This document shows, one piece after another, positions 24,916-32,300 of a stretch of 38,430 nucleotides of DNA. The position numbers and the translations under genes are program-made. Source of the DNA: Natronohydrobacter sp. (GTDB lineage Bacteria; Pseudomonadota; Alphaproteobacteria; Rhodobacterales; Rhodobacteraceae); the NCBI GenBank assembly GCA_007116445.1, contig SKIM01000207.1:1-38430 (forward strand), given 5' to 3'. Positions within the stretch are counted from its first letter, which is position 1, and every line of letters begins with the position of its first letter. The notes beneath the pieces were generated by a model. The model was not told the origin of the DNA. It saw only the letters and a program-made list of their open reading frames with translations, and searched no databases.

Positions 24916-25299
24916 ATGTGGGCAGAATTTCGGGACTTCATCGCGCGCGGCAATGTCATGGACATGGCGGTGGGCATCATCATCGGCGCGGCATTTACGG
25001 CCATTGTGACTTCACTCGTGGAAGATCTGATCAATCCTTTTCTGGGGCTGATCGTTGGCGGGATCGACTTCAGCGGGATCAGTTTCGGGCTTGGGGATGC
25101 TCAGTTCATGCTGGGCAATTTCATCAATGCCGTCATCAAGTTTCTGATCATCGCCTTTGTCGTGTTCAAGTTGATCCGCGTGGTCAACAAGATCGGTCGG
25201 ATGGGCCAGCGTGAGGTTGCCGCAGAGCCTGAAGCCCCAGCAAAACCCACGACAGAAGAGTTGCTGACCGAGATCCGCGACGCGCTGCGCGCACGCTGA
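24916..25299 (+). CDS. mscL: Large-conductance mechanosensitive channel
   Basis: A 127-residue inner membrane channel that opens under membrane tension to release solutes in osmotic down-shock. The N-terminal amphipathic helix WAEFRDFIARGNVMDMAVG leads into TM1 (VGIIIGAAFTAIVTSLVED), a short periplasmic loop, TM2 (NAVIKFLIIAFVVFKLIRVVN) and a cytoplasmic helix ending TTEELLTEIRDALRAR. All are typical of MscL, which assembles as a pentamer. GGGAG lies seven bases before the ATG. It lies downstream of ytoQ and converges with the third Lrp gene. Confidence 0.97.
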   Translation: MWAEFRDFIARGNVMDMAVGIIIGAAFTAIVTSLVEDLINPFLGLIVGGIDFSGISFGLGDAQFMLGNFINAVIKFLIIAFVVFKLIRVVNKIGRMGQREVAAEPEAPAKPTTEELLTEIRDALRAR

Positions 25300-25321
25300 T
25301 TGTCGCGCCCCCGCAGCCCGC

Positions 25322-25780
25322 TCAGATATCAAGCGCCGTTGTCTTGACCACTGTGCGCAGCGCGAAAGAGGATTGCATCTGCGCGACACCTGGCAGGCGG
25401 CTGAGATACTGGCGATGAATGCGCGCGAAATCCTCGGTATCGGCGGCGATGATCTTGAGCAGGTAATCCGCGCTGCCCGCCATCAGGTGACATTCCAGCA
25501 CATCAGGCACGCGCGCCACTTCGCGCTCGAATGCATCAAGAATATCGTCGCGCTGCCCCGAGAGACTGATTTCGACAAAGACCACAGTGGGCCGACCGAT
25601 GCGCTTGGGGTCCAGAAGCGCGACGTAATCAGCGATGATCCCATCCGCTTCCAGCCGCTGCACGCGCCGGTGGCAGGCCGAGGGCGAAAGATTGACCATT
25701 TCGGCCAATTCTGCATTTGTCACCCGCCCTTGCCTTTGCAAGACACGCAAAATGCGGCGGTCCGTAGCGTCTAGCTGCAT
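25322..25780 (-). CDS. Lrp/AsnC family regulator, divergent from ald
   Basis: A 152-residue Lrp/AsnC protein. The N-terminal HTH reads LDATDRRILRVLQRQGRVTNAELAEMVNLSPSACHRRVQRLEADG, and the RAM domain runs from about residue 65 (VFVEISLSGQ, DVLECHLMAGSADYLLKIIAAD, LPGVAQMQSSFALRTV). It is divergent from alanine dehydrogenase with 143 bases between starts, a classic arrangement in which an Lrp-type protein activates ald in response to alanine (known for AldR/BkdR-type pairs). It is therefore probably the ald regulator, by inference. It converges with mscL. Confidence 0.93.
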   Translation of the reverse strand: MQLDATDRRILRVLQRQGRVTNAELAEMVNLSPSACHRRVQRLEADGIIADYVALLDPKRIGRPTVVFVEISLSGQRDDILDAFEREVARVPDVLECHLMAGSADYLLKIIAADTEDFARIHRQYLSRLPGVAQMQSSFALRTVVKTTALDI

Positions 25781-25817
25781 TGCAGCGCAACCTTCTTCGA
25801 TGATCTGGCAGTATTTC

Positions 25818-25908
25818 GCAAGAATACGCTACGTTTTTGCTGCAAGAAGTGCAAACTTTCAAGATTTATGCGTGTCTGGTGCAATATCATCTCATCATCG
25901 CGCAAGAA
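25818..25908. promoter_or_regulatory. Repeated GCAAGAA boxes between the Lrp gene and ald
   Basis: The seven-base word GCAAGAA occurs three times in the divergent gap (25818, 25842 and 25902). The middle copy is part of a near-palindrome TTGCTGCAAGAAGTGCAA, which resembles the loose inverted pattern bound by Lrp proteins. The third copy overlaps the ald ribosome site. This is a candidate operator region for the adjacent regulator, not a proven one. Confidence 0.4.
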
Positions 25909-25923
25909 GGAAAGGTCAATGTG

Positions 25924-27042
25924 ATGCTGATCGGATGCCCCAAGGAAATCAAACCGCAGGAATTTCGCGTGGGGCTGACGCCCAATGCGGCAAACGAGGC
26001 AATAAGCCGCGGTCACTCCGTCATCATGGAACAAGGGGCCGGACTCGGGGCTGGATTCGCTGATGAAGATTACATCAAGATCGGTGCTGAAATCGTTGAC
26101 AACGCAAAGGAAGTCTTTGCGCGTGCCGAGATGGTGGTGAAAGTCAAGGAACCGCAGGCGGGTGAGCGCAGCCAGTTGCGCGCAGATCAGATCCTGTTCA
26201 CCTATCTGCATCTGGCCCCAGATCCCGATCAGACGCGCGACCTGCTCGCCTCTGGTGTTACTGCCATCGCCTATGAAACAGTCACTGACCGCGCTGGCGG
26301 GCTGCCCCTGCTCGCGCCCATGTCCGAAGTCGCGGGACGGCTTGCGCCGCAAATGGGCGCTTGGGCGCTGCAGAAAGCCAATGGCGGGCGCGGCGTGTTG
26401 ATGGGCGGTGTGCCGGGCGTGCGGCCTGCGAATGTCACAATCATCGGCGGCGGTGTCGTCGGGACAGCAGCAGCGCGGGTTGCGGTCGGGATGGGAGCGA
26501 ATGTAACCATCCTGGACCGCTCAATCGCGCGGATGTCCTATCTTGACGATATCTTTCACGGTCGTCTGACGACGCAATTCTCGGACGCCGCAGCGATTGA
26601 CGATCTGATCACGCGGGCGGATATGGTCATTGGCGCTGTGCTGATCCCCGGCGCAGCAGCGCCCAAACTGATCACCCGCGCGCAGTTGCAACGCATGCAA
26701 CCCGGAGCCGTGCTTGTCGATGTGGCGATCGATCAGGGCGGATGTTTCGAAACCTCGCGCGCCACGACCCATGCCGATCCGGTCTATGAGATCGACAATG
26801 TCCTGCATTACTGTGTCGCCAACATGCCTGGTGCTGTGGCGCGGACCTCGACGATTGCCCTTGGCAATGCGACGATGCCTTTCATGCTGGCACTGGCTGA
26901 CAAGGGTTGGCGCAAGGCCTGCGAGGACGACATACATTTGCTGGCAGGGCTGAACACCCATGCGGGCCATCTGACCCATGCCGCCGTCGGCGCGGCGCTG
27001 GGGCTTGAGAGCATCCCTGCCAGCAAGGCACTGAGCCTGTGA
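25924..27042 (+). CDS. ald: Alanine dehydrogenase
   Basis: A 372-residue enzyme that converts L-alanine to pyruvate and ammonia with NAD+, mostly for alanine use. The N-terminal signature MLIGCPKEIKPQEFRVGLTP is followed by EMVVKVKEPQ (substrate lysine) and LFTYLHLAPD (catalytic histidine). The NAD Rossmann motif is VTIIGGGVVGTAAARVAVGMG with the acidic ILDRS ending. NMPGAVARTSTIAL and the C-terminal GLNTHAGHLTHAAVG also match. AAGG lies before the start; a GTG one codon earlier is possible, but ATG is the family start. It is divergent from its likely regulator and ends in a clear terminator. Confidence 0.97.
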   Translation: MLIGCPKEIKPQEFRVGLTPNAANEAISRGHSVIMEQGAGLGAGFADEDYIKIGAEIVDNAKEVFARAEMVVKVKEPQAGERSQLRADQILFTYLHLAPDPDQTRDLLASGVTAIAYETVTDRAGGLPLLAPMSEVAGRLAPQMGAWALQKANGGRGVLMGGVPGVRPANVTIIGGGVVGTAAARVAVGMGANVTILDRSIARMSYLDDIFHGRLTTQFSDAAAIDDLITRADMVIGAVLIPGAAAPKLITRAQLQRMQPGAVLVDVAIDQGGCFETSRATTHADPVYEIDNVLHYCVANMPGAVARTSTIALGNATMPFMLALADKGWRKACEDDIHLLAGLNTHAGHLTHAAVGAALGLESIPASKALSL

Positions 27043-27048
27043 CATCAA

Positions 27049-27086
27049 ATCGACCCGGCGCAAATATGCCGGGTCGATCCAATTTT
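27049..27086 (+). terminator. Rho-independent terminator of ald
   Basis: An 11-bp perfect stem ATCGACCCGGC / GCCGGGTCGAT with an eight-base loop begins six bases after the ald stop, followed by CCAATTTT. It should separate ald from the sulfur module downstream. Confidence 0.85.
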
Positions 27087-27110
27087 CCACAGCAATTACA
27101 TTCAAACCTT

Positions 27111-27137
27111 GCAATATGTGAGAGATAGGATATATGC
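27111..27137. promoter_or_regulatory. Imperfect AT-rich inverted repeat before the sulfur module
   Basis: GCAATAT and ATATATGC frame a 12-base spacer 30-56 bases before the first gene of the sulfur module. Persulfide sensors of the BigR/SqrR type bind AT-rich imperfect palindromes in front of such genes, so this is a possible operator. The match is weak and no such regulator is encoded nearby. Confidence 0.3.
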
Positions 27138-27166
27138 TGCTCCAGACAGAATGATGGAGTTGCCAG

Positions 27167-28030
27167 ATGAACCCTGAAGTCACTGCTTTCTTTGATGAAG
27201 AGACGTTCACCGTTACCTATGTGGTGCGGGATCCCAACAGCAAGAAATGCGCGATTGTCGATTCCGTTCTGGATTTCGACTATGCGTCAGGGCGCACGGA
27301 TACGCGATCGGCCGATATGGTGGTCGATTTCGTGCGCGAGAACGGCCTTGAGGTCGAGTGGCTGCTCGAAACCCATGTCCATGCCGACCATCTCTCGGCC
27401 GCGCCCTACATCCAGCAAAAGATCGGCGGCAAGATCGCGATCGGCGAGAATATCCGCATCGTGCAGGATACCTTCGGCAAGGTCTTCAACGAAGGCACCG
27501 AATTCCAGCGCGACGGCTCGCAATTCGATGCGCTCTTCAAACATGGCGACAGTTTCCATATCGGCCAGATGCGCGGCGATGTGCTGCATACACCCGGTCA
27601 CACGCCTGCCTGCCTGACCTATGTGATCGGCAATGCCGCTTTCGTTGGCGATACGCTGTTCATGCCTGATTTTGGCACAGCGCGCTGCGATTTCCCCGGT
27701 GGCTCGGCGGATATGATGTGGGATTCGGTTCAGAAAATCCTGTCGCTGCCCGATGACACCCGCATTTTCGTGGGGCATGATTACAAGGCCGAAGGCCGCG
27801 ATACCTACGCATGGGAAACCACAGTGGGTGACCAGAAGCGGCTGAACAAGCATGTCGGCGAAGGCAAATCGAAAGAAGATTTCGTCACCGCCCGCAATGA
27901 GCGCGACGCGCAACTCGGCATGCCCCGCCTGATCGTGCCCTCGCTGCAGGTCAATATGCGCGCAGGCCAGATGCCCGCTGCAGAAGAAAACGGCACGGTC
28001 TATCTGAAAGTGCCCGTCAACACGCTCTGA
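27167..28030 (+). CDS. MBL-fold hydrolase, persulfide dioxygenase-like (Blh/ETHE1 group)
   Basis: A 287-residue metallo-beta-lactamase-fold protein. The metal motif is LETHVHADHLSAA (H-x-H-x-D-H), then TPGHTPACLTYVIG, FVGDTLFMPDFGTARCDFPGG and VGHDYK, with all ligand residues of the glyoxalase II/ETHE1 group. Proteins of this group next to YeeE/YedE genes (Blh type) oxidise glutathione persulfide to sulfite using iron and oxygen, thereby removing sulfide-derived sulfur. The neighbouring two transporters and the DUF442-type enzyme support this role. GGAG lies eight bases before the ATG. Unlike the longer Blh fusions, the DUF442 part is here a separate gene. Confidence 0.9.
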   Translation: MNPEVTAFFDEETFTVTYVVRDPNSKKCAIVDSVLDFDYASGRTDTRSADMVVDFVRENGLEVEWLLETHVHADHLSAAPYIQQKIGGKIAIGENIRIVQDTFGKVFNEGTEFQRDGSQFDALFKHGDSFHIGQMRGDVLHTPGHTPACLTYVIGNAAFVGDTLFMPDFGTARCDFPGGSADMMWDSVQKILSLPDDTRIFVGHDYKAEGRDTYAWETTVGDQKRLNKHVGEGKSKEDFVTARNERDAQLGMPRLIVPSLQVNMRAGQMPAAEENGTVYLKVPVNTL

Positions 28031-28100
28031 GCGATCCTTGGAAACCAACACAGGCGCGGCATGACACTGCCGCGCCCTCTTTGCGAACAGGACCAATGAC

Positions 28101-28532
28101 ATGATTGAAACTGACTGGATCTGGGGCCTTATCGGCGGCCTGATGATCGGGGCCGCTGCGGCGGTCTATCTCTTGGGCAACGGGCGCGTCATGGGCGCCA
28201 GTGGCATCATCGGCGGGCTTGTGGACCGCTCCGGACTGAGCACATGGGCTGAGCGGGTGGCCTTTCTCGCAGCGCTAGTGGTCGTGCCCGCGCTGATGCT
28301 GCCGCTCTTTTCCACCGAAGTCTCGACCAACATCACCCCCAACCTGGCCGTTGTCGTGGCCGCAGGGCTGCTTGTCGGCGTGGGCACGCGGCTTGCAAAT
28401 GGCTGCACGTCCGGTCATGGCGTTTGTGGCATTTCCCGATTTTCGCTGCGCGGGATCGTGGCGACTGTATTCTATCTTCTGGCAGGCGGCATCGTGATGG
28501 TCCTGTTTCGCCATCTTCTGGGGGTGATCTAA
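28101..28532 (+). CDS. YeeE/YedE family transporter, first half
   Basis: A 143-residue membrane protein with about four helices, half the size of full YeeE. It carries the family cysteine motif GTRLANGCTSGHGVCGISRFSLRG, known in YeeE/YedE proteins to handle thiosulfate or related sulfur compounds, and an N-terminal GLIGGLMIGAAAAVYLLGNGRVMGASGI segment typical of the first half. Its stop overlaps the start of the second half (TAATG), so the two make one unit, as in PmpA/PmpB-type pairs. It should import a reduced sulfur compound across the inner membrane; the substrate is inference. It lies 70 bases after the MBL gene. Confidence 0.88.
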   Translation: MIETDWIWGLIGGLMIGAAAAVYLLGNGRVMGASGIIGGLVDRSGLSTWAERVAFLAALVVVPALMLPLFSTEVSTNITPNLAVVVAAGLLVGVGTRLANGCTSGHGVCGISRFSLRGIVATVFYLLAGGIVMVLFRHLLGVI

Positions 28533-28966
28533 TGCAACGTATTGTGATTGCAGCGGTTTCAGGCGGGCTATTCGGCGCGGGGCTGCTGGTCTCGGGCATG
28601 ACGGACACCAATAAGGTGCAAGGCTGGCTTGACGTTTTCGGTGCATGGGATCCGACGCTGGCTTTCGTGCTCGGCGGGGCGATCATGCCGATGCTACTCG
28701 CGTGGCATCTGACGACCAAGCGCGCCGCGTCGCTCGTGGGGGAACCCTTTCCAGCCAAGCCTGACCCGAAACTTGGCCACAACCTTGTTATCGGCTCTGT
28801 GCTCTTCGGCGCGGGCTGGGGGCTTGCAGGCCTTTGCCCTGGTCCGGCCATTGCCTCGCTCAGCTGGGGCGGAACAGGCGGGATCACCTTTATCCTTGCC
28901 ATGATTGGCGGTATGGTCATCGCGCAGCCCGTAAGGGCGCAGATTGACCGGCTTGCTGCCGCCTGA
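28532..28966 (+). CDS. YeeE/YedE family transporter, second half
   Basis: A 144-residue membrane protein matching the other half of YeeE: GLFGAGLLVSGMTDTNKVQGWLDVFGAWDPTLAFVLGGAI, then GSVLFGAGWGLAGLCPGPAIASL with the single conserved cysteine of the PmpB type and a final helix. Start is at the TAATG overlap. The upstream frame is open but overlaps the first half and has no family similarity, so the short start was taken. Together with the first half it would give about eight helices, the size of one YeeE protein. Confidence 0.88.
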   Translation: MQRIVIAAVSGGLFGAGLLVSGMTDTNKVQGWLDVFGAWDPTLAFVLGGAIMPMLLAWHLTTKRAASLVGEPFPAKPDPKLGHNLVIGSVLFGAGWGLAGLCPGPAIASLSWGGTGGITFILAMIGGMVIAQPVRAQIDRLAAA

Positions 28967-28982
28967 ATTGGAGAGTCTGACA

Positions 28983-29408
28983 ATGGATATTCGCCCCCTG
29001 ACCGACAGCTATGCGGTCTCGCCACAGATCGCGTCCGAGGATATGGCCGCGATCGCTCAGGCAGGGTTCACAACAGTGATCTGCAATCGCCCGGACGGGG
29101 AAAACCCGCCCGAATTGCAGCAGGCGGCGCTGCGTGCAGCAGCTGAAGCGGCAGGGTTGACCTTTCTGGTCAATCCGGTCGTGGGCGGTGCCATCACGAT
29201 GGAAAATGTCCAGGGTCAGGCTCAGGCCCTCGAAAACAGCACAGGGCCTGTGCTGGCATATTGCGCATCGGGTAATCGCTCGTCGATTGTCTGGGCGCTG
29301 TCACAAGCGGGCAAAAGGCCGACTGAAGAGTTGATCGCCCTGCCCGCCCGGCATGGCTACACACTCGAACCCTTCCGCGAGATGATTGATCAACTCGCCA
29401 AAGCCTGA
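28983..29408 (+). CDS. TIGR01244/DUF442 family sulfur transferase-phosphatase
   Basis: A 141-residue protein of the DUF442 family (dual-specificity phosphatase-like fold). The active-site loop reads VLAYCASGNRSSIVWALSQAGK (Cys-x4-Arg-Ser), and the N-terminal part shows SPQIASEDMAAIAQAGFTTVICNRPDGE, typical of the family. These enzymes act as rhodanese-like sulfurtransferases or phosphatases and are often fused to or next to Blh hydrolases. GGAGAG lies eight bases before the ATG, and the gene follows the second YeeE half by 16 bases, so it is the last gene of the four-gene module. It converges with the GATase gene only 15 bases away. Confidence 0.88.
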   Translation: MDIRPLTDSYAVSPQIASEDMAAIAQAGFTTVICNRPDGENPPELQQAALRAAAEAAGLTFLVNPVVGGAITMENVQGQAQALENSTGPVLAYCASGNRSSIVWALSQAGKRPTEELIALPARHGYTLEPFREMIDQLAKA

Positions 29409-29423
29409 AACTTCCCGCGCGGA

Positions 29424-30197
29424 TCAGGCACTGAGCGCCCATGGTTCGCGCGCACTGGCCCAGGCGCGCGCAGCCTCGCCGAACGCCTCAAATAGCGGGC
29501 GCGACACAGGATCATGCGCCGCTTGCCACTCCGGATGCCACTGCACCGACAAGGTAAACCCTCGCGCGGCCTCGACATAGAGCGCCTCGGGCGTGCCATC
29601 GGGCGCGTGACCATCGATCACGATCCGCGCACCCGGCGTCTTGATCCCCTGTCCATGCAGCGTATTGGTCAAAACCTCGGGCGCGCCCATCAATCGATGA
29701 AACACGCCCCCCTCCCGAAAGGTGACCTTGTGGCGCAGCGCGAATTTCTCGTCAAGCGTGCCATCAGGCGGCATGCGATGGTTCATGCGCCCCGGCAAGT
29801 CACGGATTTCAGGGTACAGCGTGCCGCCCATGGCGACATTAACTTCCTGAAACCCGCGGCAAACCCCAAGAAACGGCTGCCCACGCTCCACACAAGCACG
29901 CACCAACGGAAGCGAAATGGCATCTCGCGCGCGGTCAAAAGCCCCATGCGCCGGTGTCGCAGCCTCGCCATATTCTTCGGGATGCACATTCGGCCGTCCA
30001 CCAGTCAGCAAAAACCCGTCGCAAACCTCCAGCAATTCCGCGATCGAGACAAAGCGCGGATCAGAGGGGATCAGAAGCGGTAGACATCCTGCAACCTCAG
30101 CAACAGCTTCGGAATTCATCGTCCCACCGGCATGGGCGGGATACTCATCATTGATGAGATGGGAGTTTCCGATGATACCAACGACTGGTCTTCGCAT
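29424..30197 (-). CDS. Gamma-glutamyl-GABA hydrolase family (PuuD-like)
   Basis: A 257-residue class I glutamine amidotransferase-fold peptidase of the C26 family. The nucleophile elbow is FLGVCRGFQEVNVAMGG, and the His-Glu pair is in VQWHPEWQA. The N-terminal PVVGIIGN and the VCDGFLLTGGRPNVHPEEYG segment are typical of PuuD and related gamma-glutamyl hydrolases. Such enzymes split gamma-glutamyl bonds in polyamine (putrescine) breakdown. No other polyamine gene is nearby, so the substrate is uncertain. The frame and length (257) are normal. Confidence 0.9.
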   Translation of the reverse strand: MRRPVVGIIGNSHLINDEYPAHAGGTMNSEAVAEVAGCLPLLIPSDPRFVSIAELLEVCDGFLLTGGRPNVHPEEYGEAATPAHGAFDRARDAISLPLVRACVERGQPFLGVCRGFQEVNVAMGGTLYPEIRDLPGRMNHRMPPDGTLDEKFALRHKVTFREGGVFHRLMGAPEVLTNTLHGQGIKTPGARIVIDGHAPDGTPEALYVEAARGFTLSVQWHPEWQAAHDPVSRPLFEAFGEAARAWASAREPWALSA

Positions 30198-30347
30198 CCG
30201 CTTGGCCTATGTTTTCAGATTACTTTAGCAGAGTTGGAGCAAAGGTCGAGTGTCGCAGTCCGTTTTGCGCGTCACACGGCAAATCCCCCGAAACTCCGTA
30301 TCTGAAATGCCCAAAGCTGAGCCACACCCCTACCCGGAGGCGCTGTC

Positions 30348-30890
30348 TCACATCCGGCGAAGATAGGTCCATGTCGGCACTGTCGCACGACGGGCCACGG
30401 AATAGGCTTCTGCATCCCCCAGATAGTCGAATCCCGCTTGCATCAGAACATGGGCCGAAGCGGGATTGTCCTGAAAGACCTCGGCGAAGAGCGTCCGCGA
30501 TTTTTGCGGGTTGTGTGTGATCACCGCACGCACCGCTTCCGAGGCGAAGCCCGCATTCCAGAAAGCCGGGGCGACCCAATAACCGATCTGGCTTTGCTGA
30601 CGGTCCAACGGCTTCAGCGACAGGACGCCCACCAAGGCCGATGCCCCGAATCCCGATCCGTCAAGCGCCCAGACATCTTCGGTCCGCTCGGGCACAGTGA
30701 CGCGCTGGATAAAGTGCTCTGCAGCATTCGGCGGCAACGGGTGCGGAATGCTTCGGGTACCTTCGGCGATCCGGGCGTCGCCTGCGTAAAGCTCCAGCAG
30801 CGCCTGATCCGTCCGCTGCAATGGCCGCAGGACAAGACGCGGGGTCGTCAGGATCGGCTGATCCGCACTGATCGCGTTATCTATATTCAT
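30348..30890 (-). CDS. GNAT family N-acetyltransferase (RimJ/RimL-like)
   Basis: A 180-residue acetyltransferase beginning PILTTPRLVLRPLQRTDQ, the RimJ-type opening. The acetyl-CoA region is IGYWVAPAFWNAGFASEAVRAVITH, and the later EVFQDNPASAHVLMQAGFDYLGDAEAYSVAR matches the final GNAT strands. The substrate (protein N-terminus, amino acid or drug) cannot be told. The start MNIDNAIS follows AGGAGTGAG, a strong ribosome site; the upstream frame was left out. It lies downstream of rpmA on the same strand but beyond a clear terminator, so it has its own promoter in the short gap. Confidence 0.92.
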   Translation of the reverse strand: MNIDNAISADQPILTTPRLVLRPLQRTDQALLELYAGDARIAEGTRSIPHPLPPNAAEHFIQRVTVPERTEDVWALDGSGFGASALVGVLSLKPLDRQQSQIGYWVAPAFWNAGFASEAVRAVITHNPQKSRTLFAEVFQDNPASAHVLMQAGFDYLGDAEAYSVARRATVPTWTYLRRM

Positions 30891-30972
30891 GCTCACTCCT
30901 CGTTCAGGCATAGGCCTGCTCCCTGTGTCGCAATCTCTCCGAACAGGCCACTCCCACCACAGCGCAATCCGG

Positions 30973-31006
30973 AAAAGCAAACAGGGCCGACTTTCGCCGA
31001 CCCTGT
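30973..31006 (-). terminator. Rho-independent terminator of rplU-rpmA
   Basis: On the minus strand an 11-bp stem, ACAGGGTCGGC paired with GTCGGCCCTGT (two wobble pairs), has a GAAA tetraloop and is followed by TTGCTTTT. It starts 25 bases after the rpmA stop. The stable tetraloop and T-rich tail make it a convincing terminator. Confidence 0.85.
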
Positions 31007-31031
31007 CTACATGCGAAATGTAAAACTTCGG

Positions 31032-31301
31032 CTACTCTGCGGCTGTCTCCAGCGGCATGATCGACACGAAACTGCGGCCTTTCAAACCTTTGGTGAAGAC
31101 GACGCGGCCTTCTTCCAGCGCGAAAAGCGTGTGGTCACGCCCCATGCCCACGCCTGCACCAGCCCAATGCTTGGTGCCGCGCTGACGCACAATGATATTG
31201 CCGGGGATGGCATGCTGGCCACCATAGAGCTTGACGCCAAGGCGACGACCCGCTGAGTCGCGCCCGTTGCGGGATGAACCGCCTGCTTTCTTGTGTGCCA
31301 T
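31032..31301 (-). CDS. rpmA: 50S ribosomal protein L27
   Basis: An 89-residue ribosomal protein: MAHKKAGGSSRNGRDSAGRRLGVKLYGGQ is the standard L27 N-terminus that reaches into the peptidyl-transferase centre, and GNIIVRQRGTKHWAGAGVGMGRDHTLFALEEGRV the body. It follows rplU by six bases, the usual order, and ends in a terminator. Length is normal. Confidence 0.98.
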   Translation of the reverse strand: MAHKKAGGSSRNGRDSAGRRLGVKLYGGQHAIPGNIIVRQRGTKHWAGAGVGMGRDHTLFALEEGRVVFTKGLKGRSFVSIMPLETAAE

Positions 31302-31307
31302 GAGGGG

Positions 31308-32000
31308 TTACTCCTTCTCGGCTGCGAATTGTTTGGCCTGATCGATCCAGCCATCACGCTCGATGCGACCTTTGAACGACAGCTGGTCATCCATATAAGC
31401 GATCTCGGACGAAGTCCAAGCTGCAATCTGATCGAAATGGAACACACCATTCTGATGGAGCAGCCCTTCGAGCTTGGGACCAACCCCGGAAATCTTTTTC
31501 AGATCGTCAGGCTTCCCATCCCGTGCTTCCGTCAGCAGGTTGGCAGGGCGCGTGCCCTCGACCGCTGCAGCTTCGGATTTGGCCGGTTTTGAGGACTTCG
31601 CCGCCTTTACAGGGGCTGCAGCTGCAACCGCGAAGCCCGAAACGGATCCGGTTCCGATCGCAGCTTTGACACCTGTCGCGTCAGCACCGGATGCAAGAAT
31701 ATCCGTCACCTTGACCAGCGTCAGTTTCTGGCGGTGGCCCTTGGTACGCTGCGAGCTGTGCTTGCGGCGACGCTTGACATAGTGGATCACCTTGTCAGCC
31801 TTGATCTGGTCGATCACTTCGGCCTGAACGCCTGCACCTTCAATGGTGGGCGCGCCGATCACCGGGTTGTCACCGCCCAGCATCAGGACTTCATTGAACT
31901 GGACCGTTTCGCCAGCTTGGGCAGCGATGCGCTCAATGCGCAGCAGGTCACCTGCCTGCACGCGATATTGCTTGCCACCAGTCTTGAGGACCGCAAACAT
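31308..32000 (-). CDS. rplU: 50S ribosomal protein L21 with C-terminal HhH domain
   Basis: Residues 1-103 are L21 (MFAVLKTGGKQYRVQAGDLLRIE, then VIHYVKRRRKHSSQRTKGHRQKLTLVKV). The protein then continues for 127 residues: an Ala/Lys linker (about 104-160), and a helix-hairpin-helix module at about 165-225 with LKKISGVGPKLEGLLHQNGV, FHFDQIAAWTSSEIAYMDDQL and FKGRIERDGWIDQAKQF. Normal L21 is about 100 residues. The same module is found, as I recall, at the end of NuoE and other proteins in Rhodobacteraceae, where it may bind nucleic acid or protein. The length is 230 residues with no frame problem, so it is a real fusion. AAGGAAAG precedes the ATG. Confidence 0.93.
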   Translation of the reverse strand: MFAVLKTGGKQYRVQAGDLLRIERIAAQAGETVQFNEVLMLGGDNPVIGAPTIEGAGVQAEVIDQIKADKVIHYVKRRRKHSSQRTKGHRQKLTLVKVTDILASGADATGVKAAIGTGSVSGFAVAAAAPVKAAKSSKPAKSEAAAVEGTRPANLLTEARDGKPDDLKKISGVGPKLEGLLHQNGVFHFDQIAAWTSSEIAYMDDQLSFKGRIERDGWIDQAKQFAAEKE

Positions 32001-32141
32001 GGGTCTTTCCTTCTTTTCTCTGCCGCGCCCTTTGGCCCCTGCGTAGTCTAGCAGGCGTTAGATGCTCTCGGGCAGCGTGCCTGGGCTGTGCCAGACAAAA
32101 TGCTGAATACCGCGCAGACCGGATGTCTGAGCGGAAACGTC

Positions 32142-32170
32142 CCTATGCTTCAAAGCCATCAGCCTGTCAA
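32142..32170 (-). promoter_or_regulatory. Candidate rplU-rpmA promoter
   Basis: On the minus strand a perfect -35 TTGACA (32170-32165) stands 17 bases from CATAGG (32147-32142), a moderate -10. Transcription would begin near 32134, leaving a leader of about 130 bases before rplU. Spacing and -35 are good; the -10 match is partial. Confidence 0.6.
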
Positions 32171-32234
32171 CCCAAGCTTGCATGAGATGACACGCAAGCG
32201 AGCCAGTCAACGCCTTGCGAACGGCCAGAAAGCT

Positions 32235-32269
32235 GAGCGCCGCCCATGACAGGCGGCGCTCGTATTTTT
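32235..32269. terminator. Strong hairpin between hemY and rplU
   Basis: A perfect 10-bp stem GAGCGCCGCC / GGCGGCGCTC with a seven-base loop lies 40-66 bases past the hemY stop. On the minus strand (hemY) it is followed by AGCTTTCT, which is modest. On the plus strand it is followed by GTATTTTT, which is better. It should end the hemD-mic60-hemY transcript and may act both ways. The remaining 32001-32234 holds the rplU promoter and leader and no gene I can support. Confidence 0.75.
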
Positions 32270-32300
32270 CGCAACTTTCAATGACTGTCGTTCGGATGAT

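Noticed and set aside
32058..32183. A 41-residue minus-strand frame (MQAWVDRLMALKHRDVSAQ...) before rplU
   Set aside because: No ribosome site at its ATG, and it runs through the candidate -35 and -10 of rplU. It could be a leader peptide only if the promoter call is wrong; not enough support to list as a gene.
32001..32300. Possible tRNA in the rplU leader region
   Set aside because: I looked for the T-arm GGTTCGA-type box and a matching acceptor stem here and in the other larger gaps and found none.
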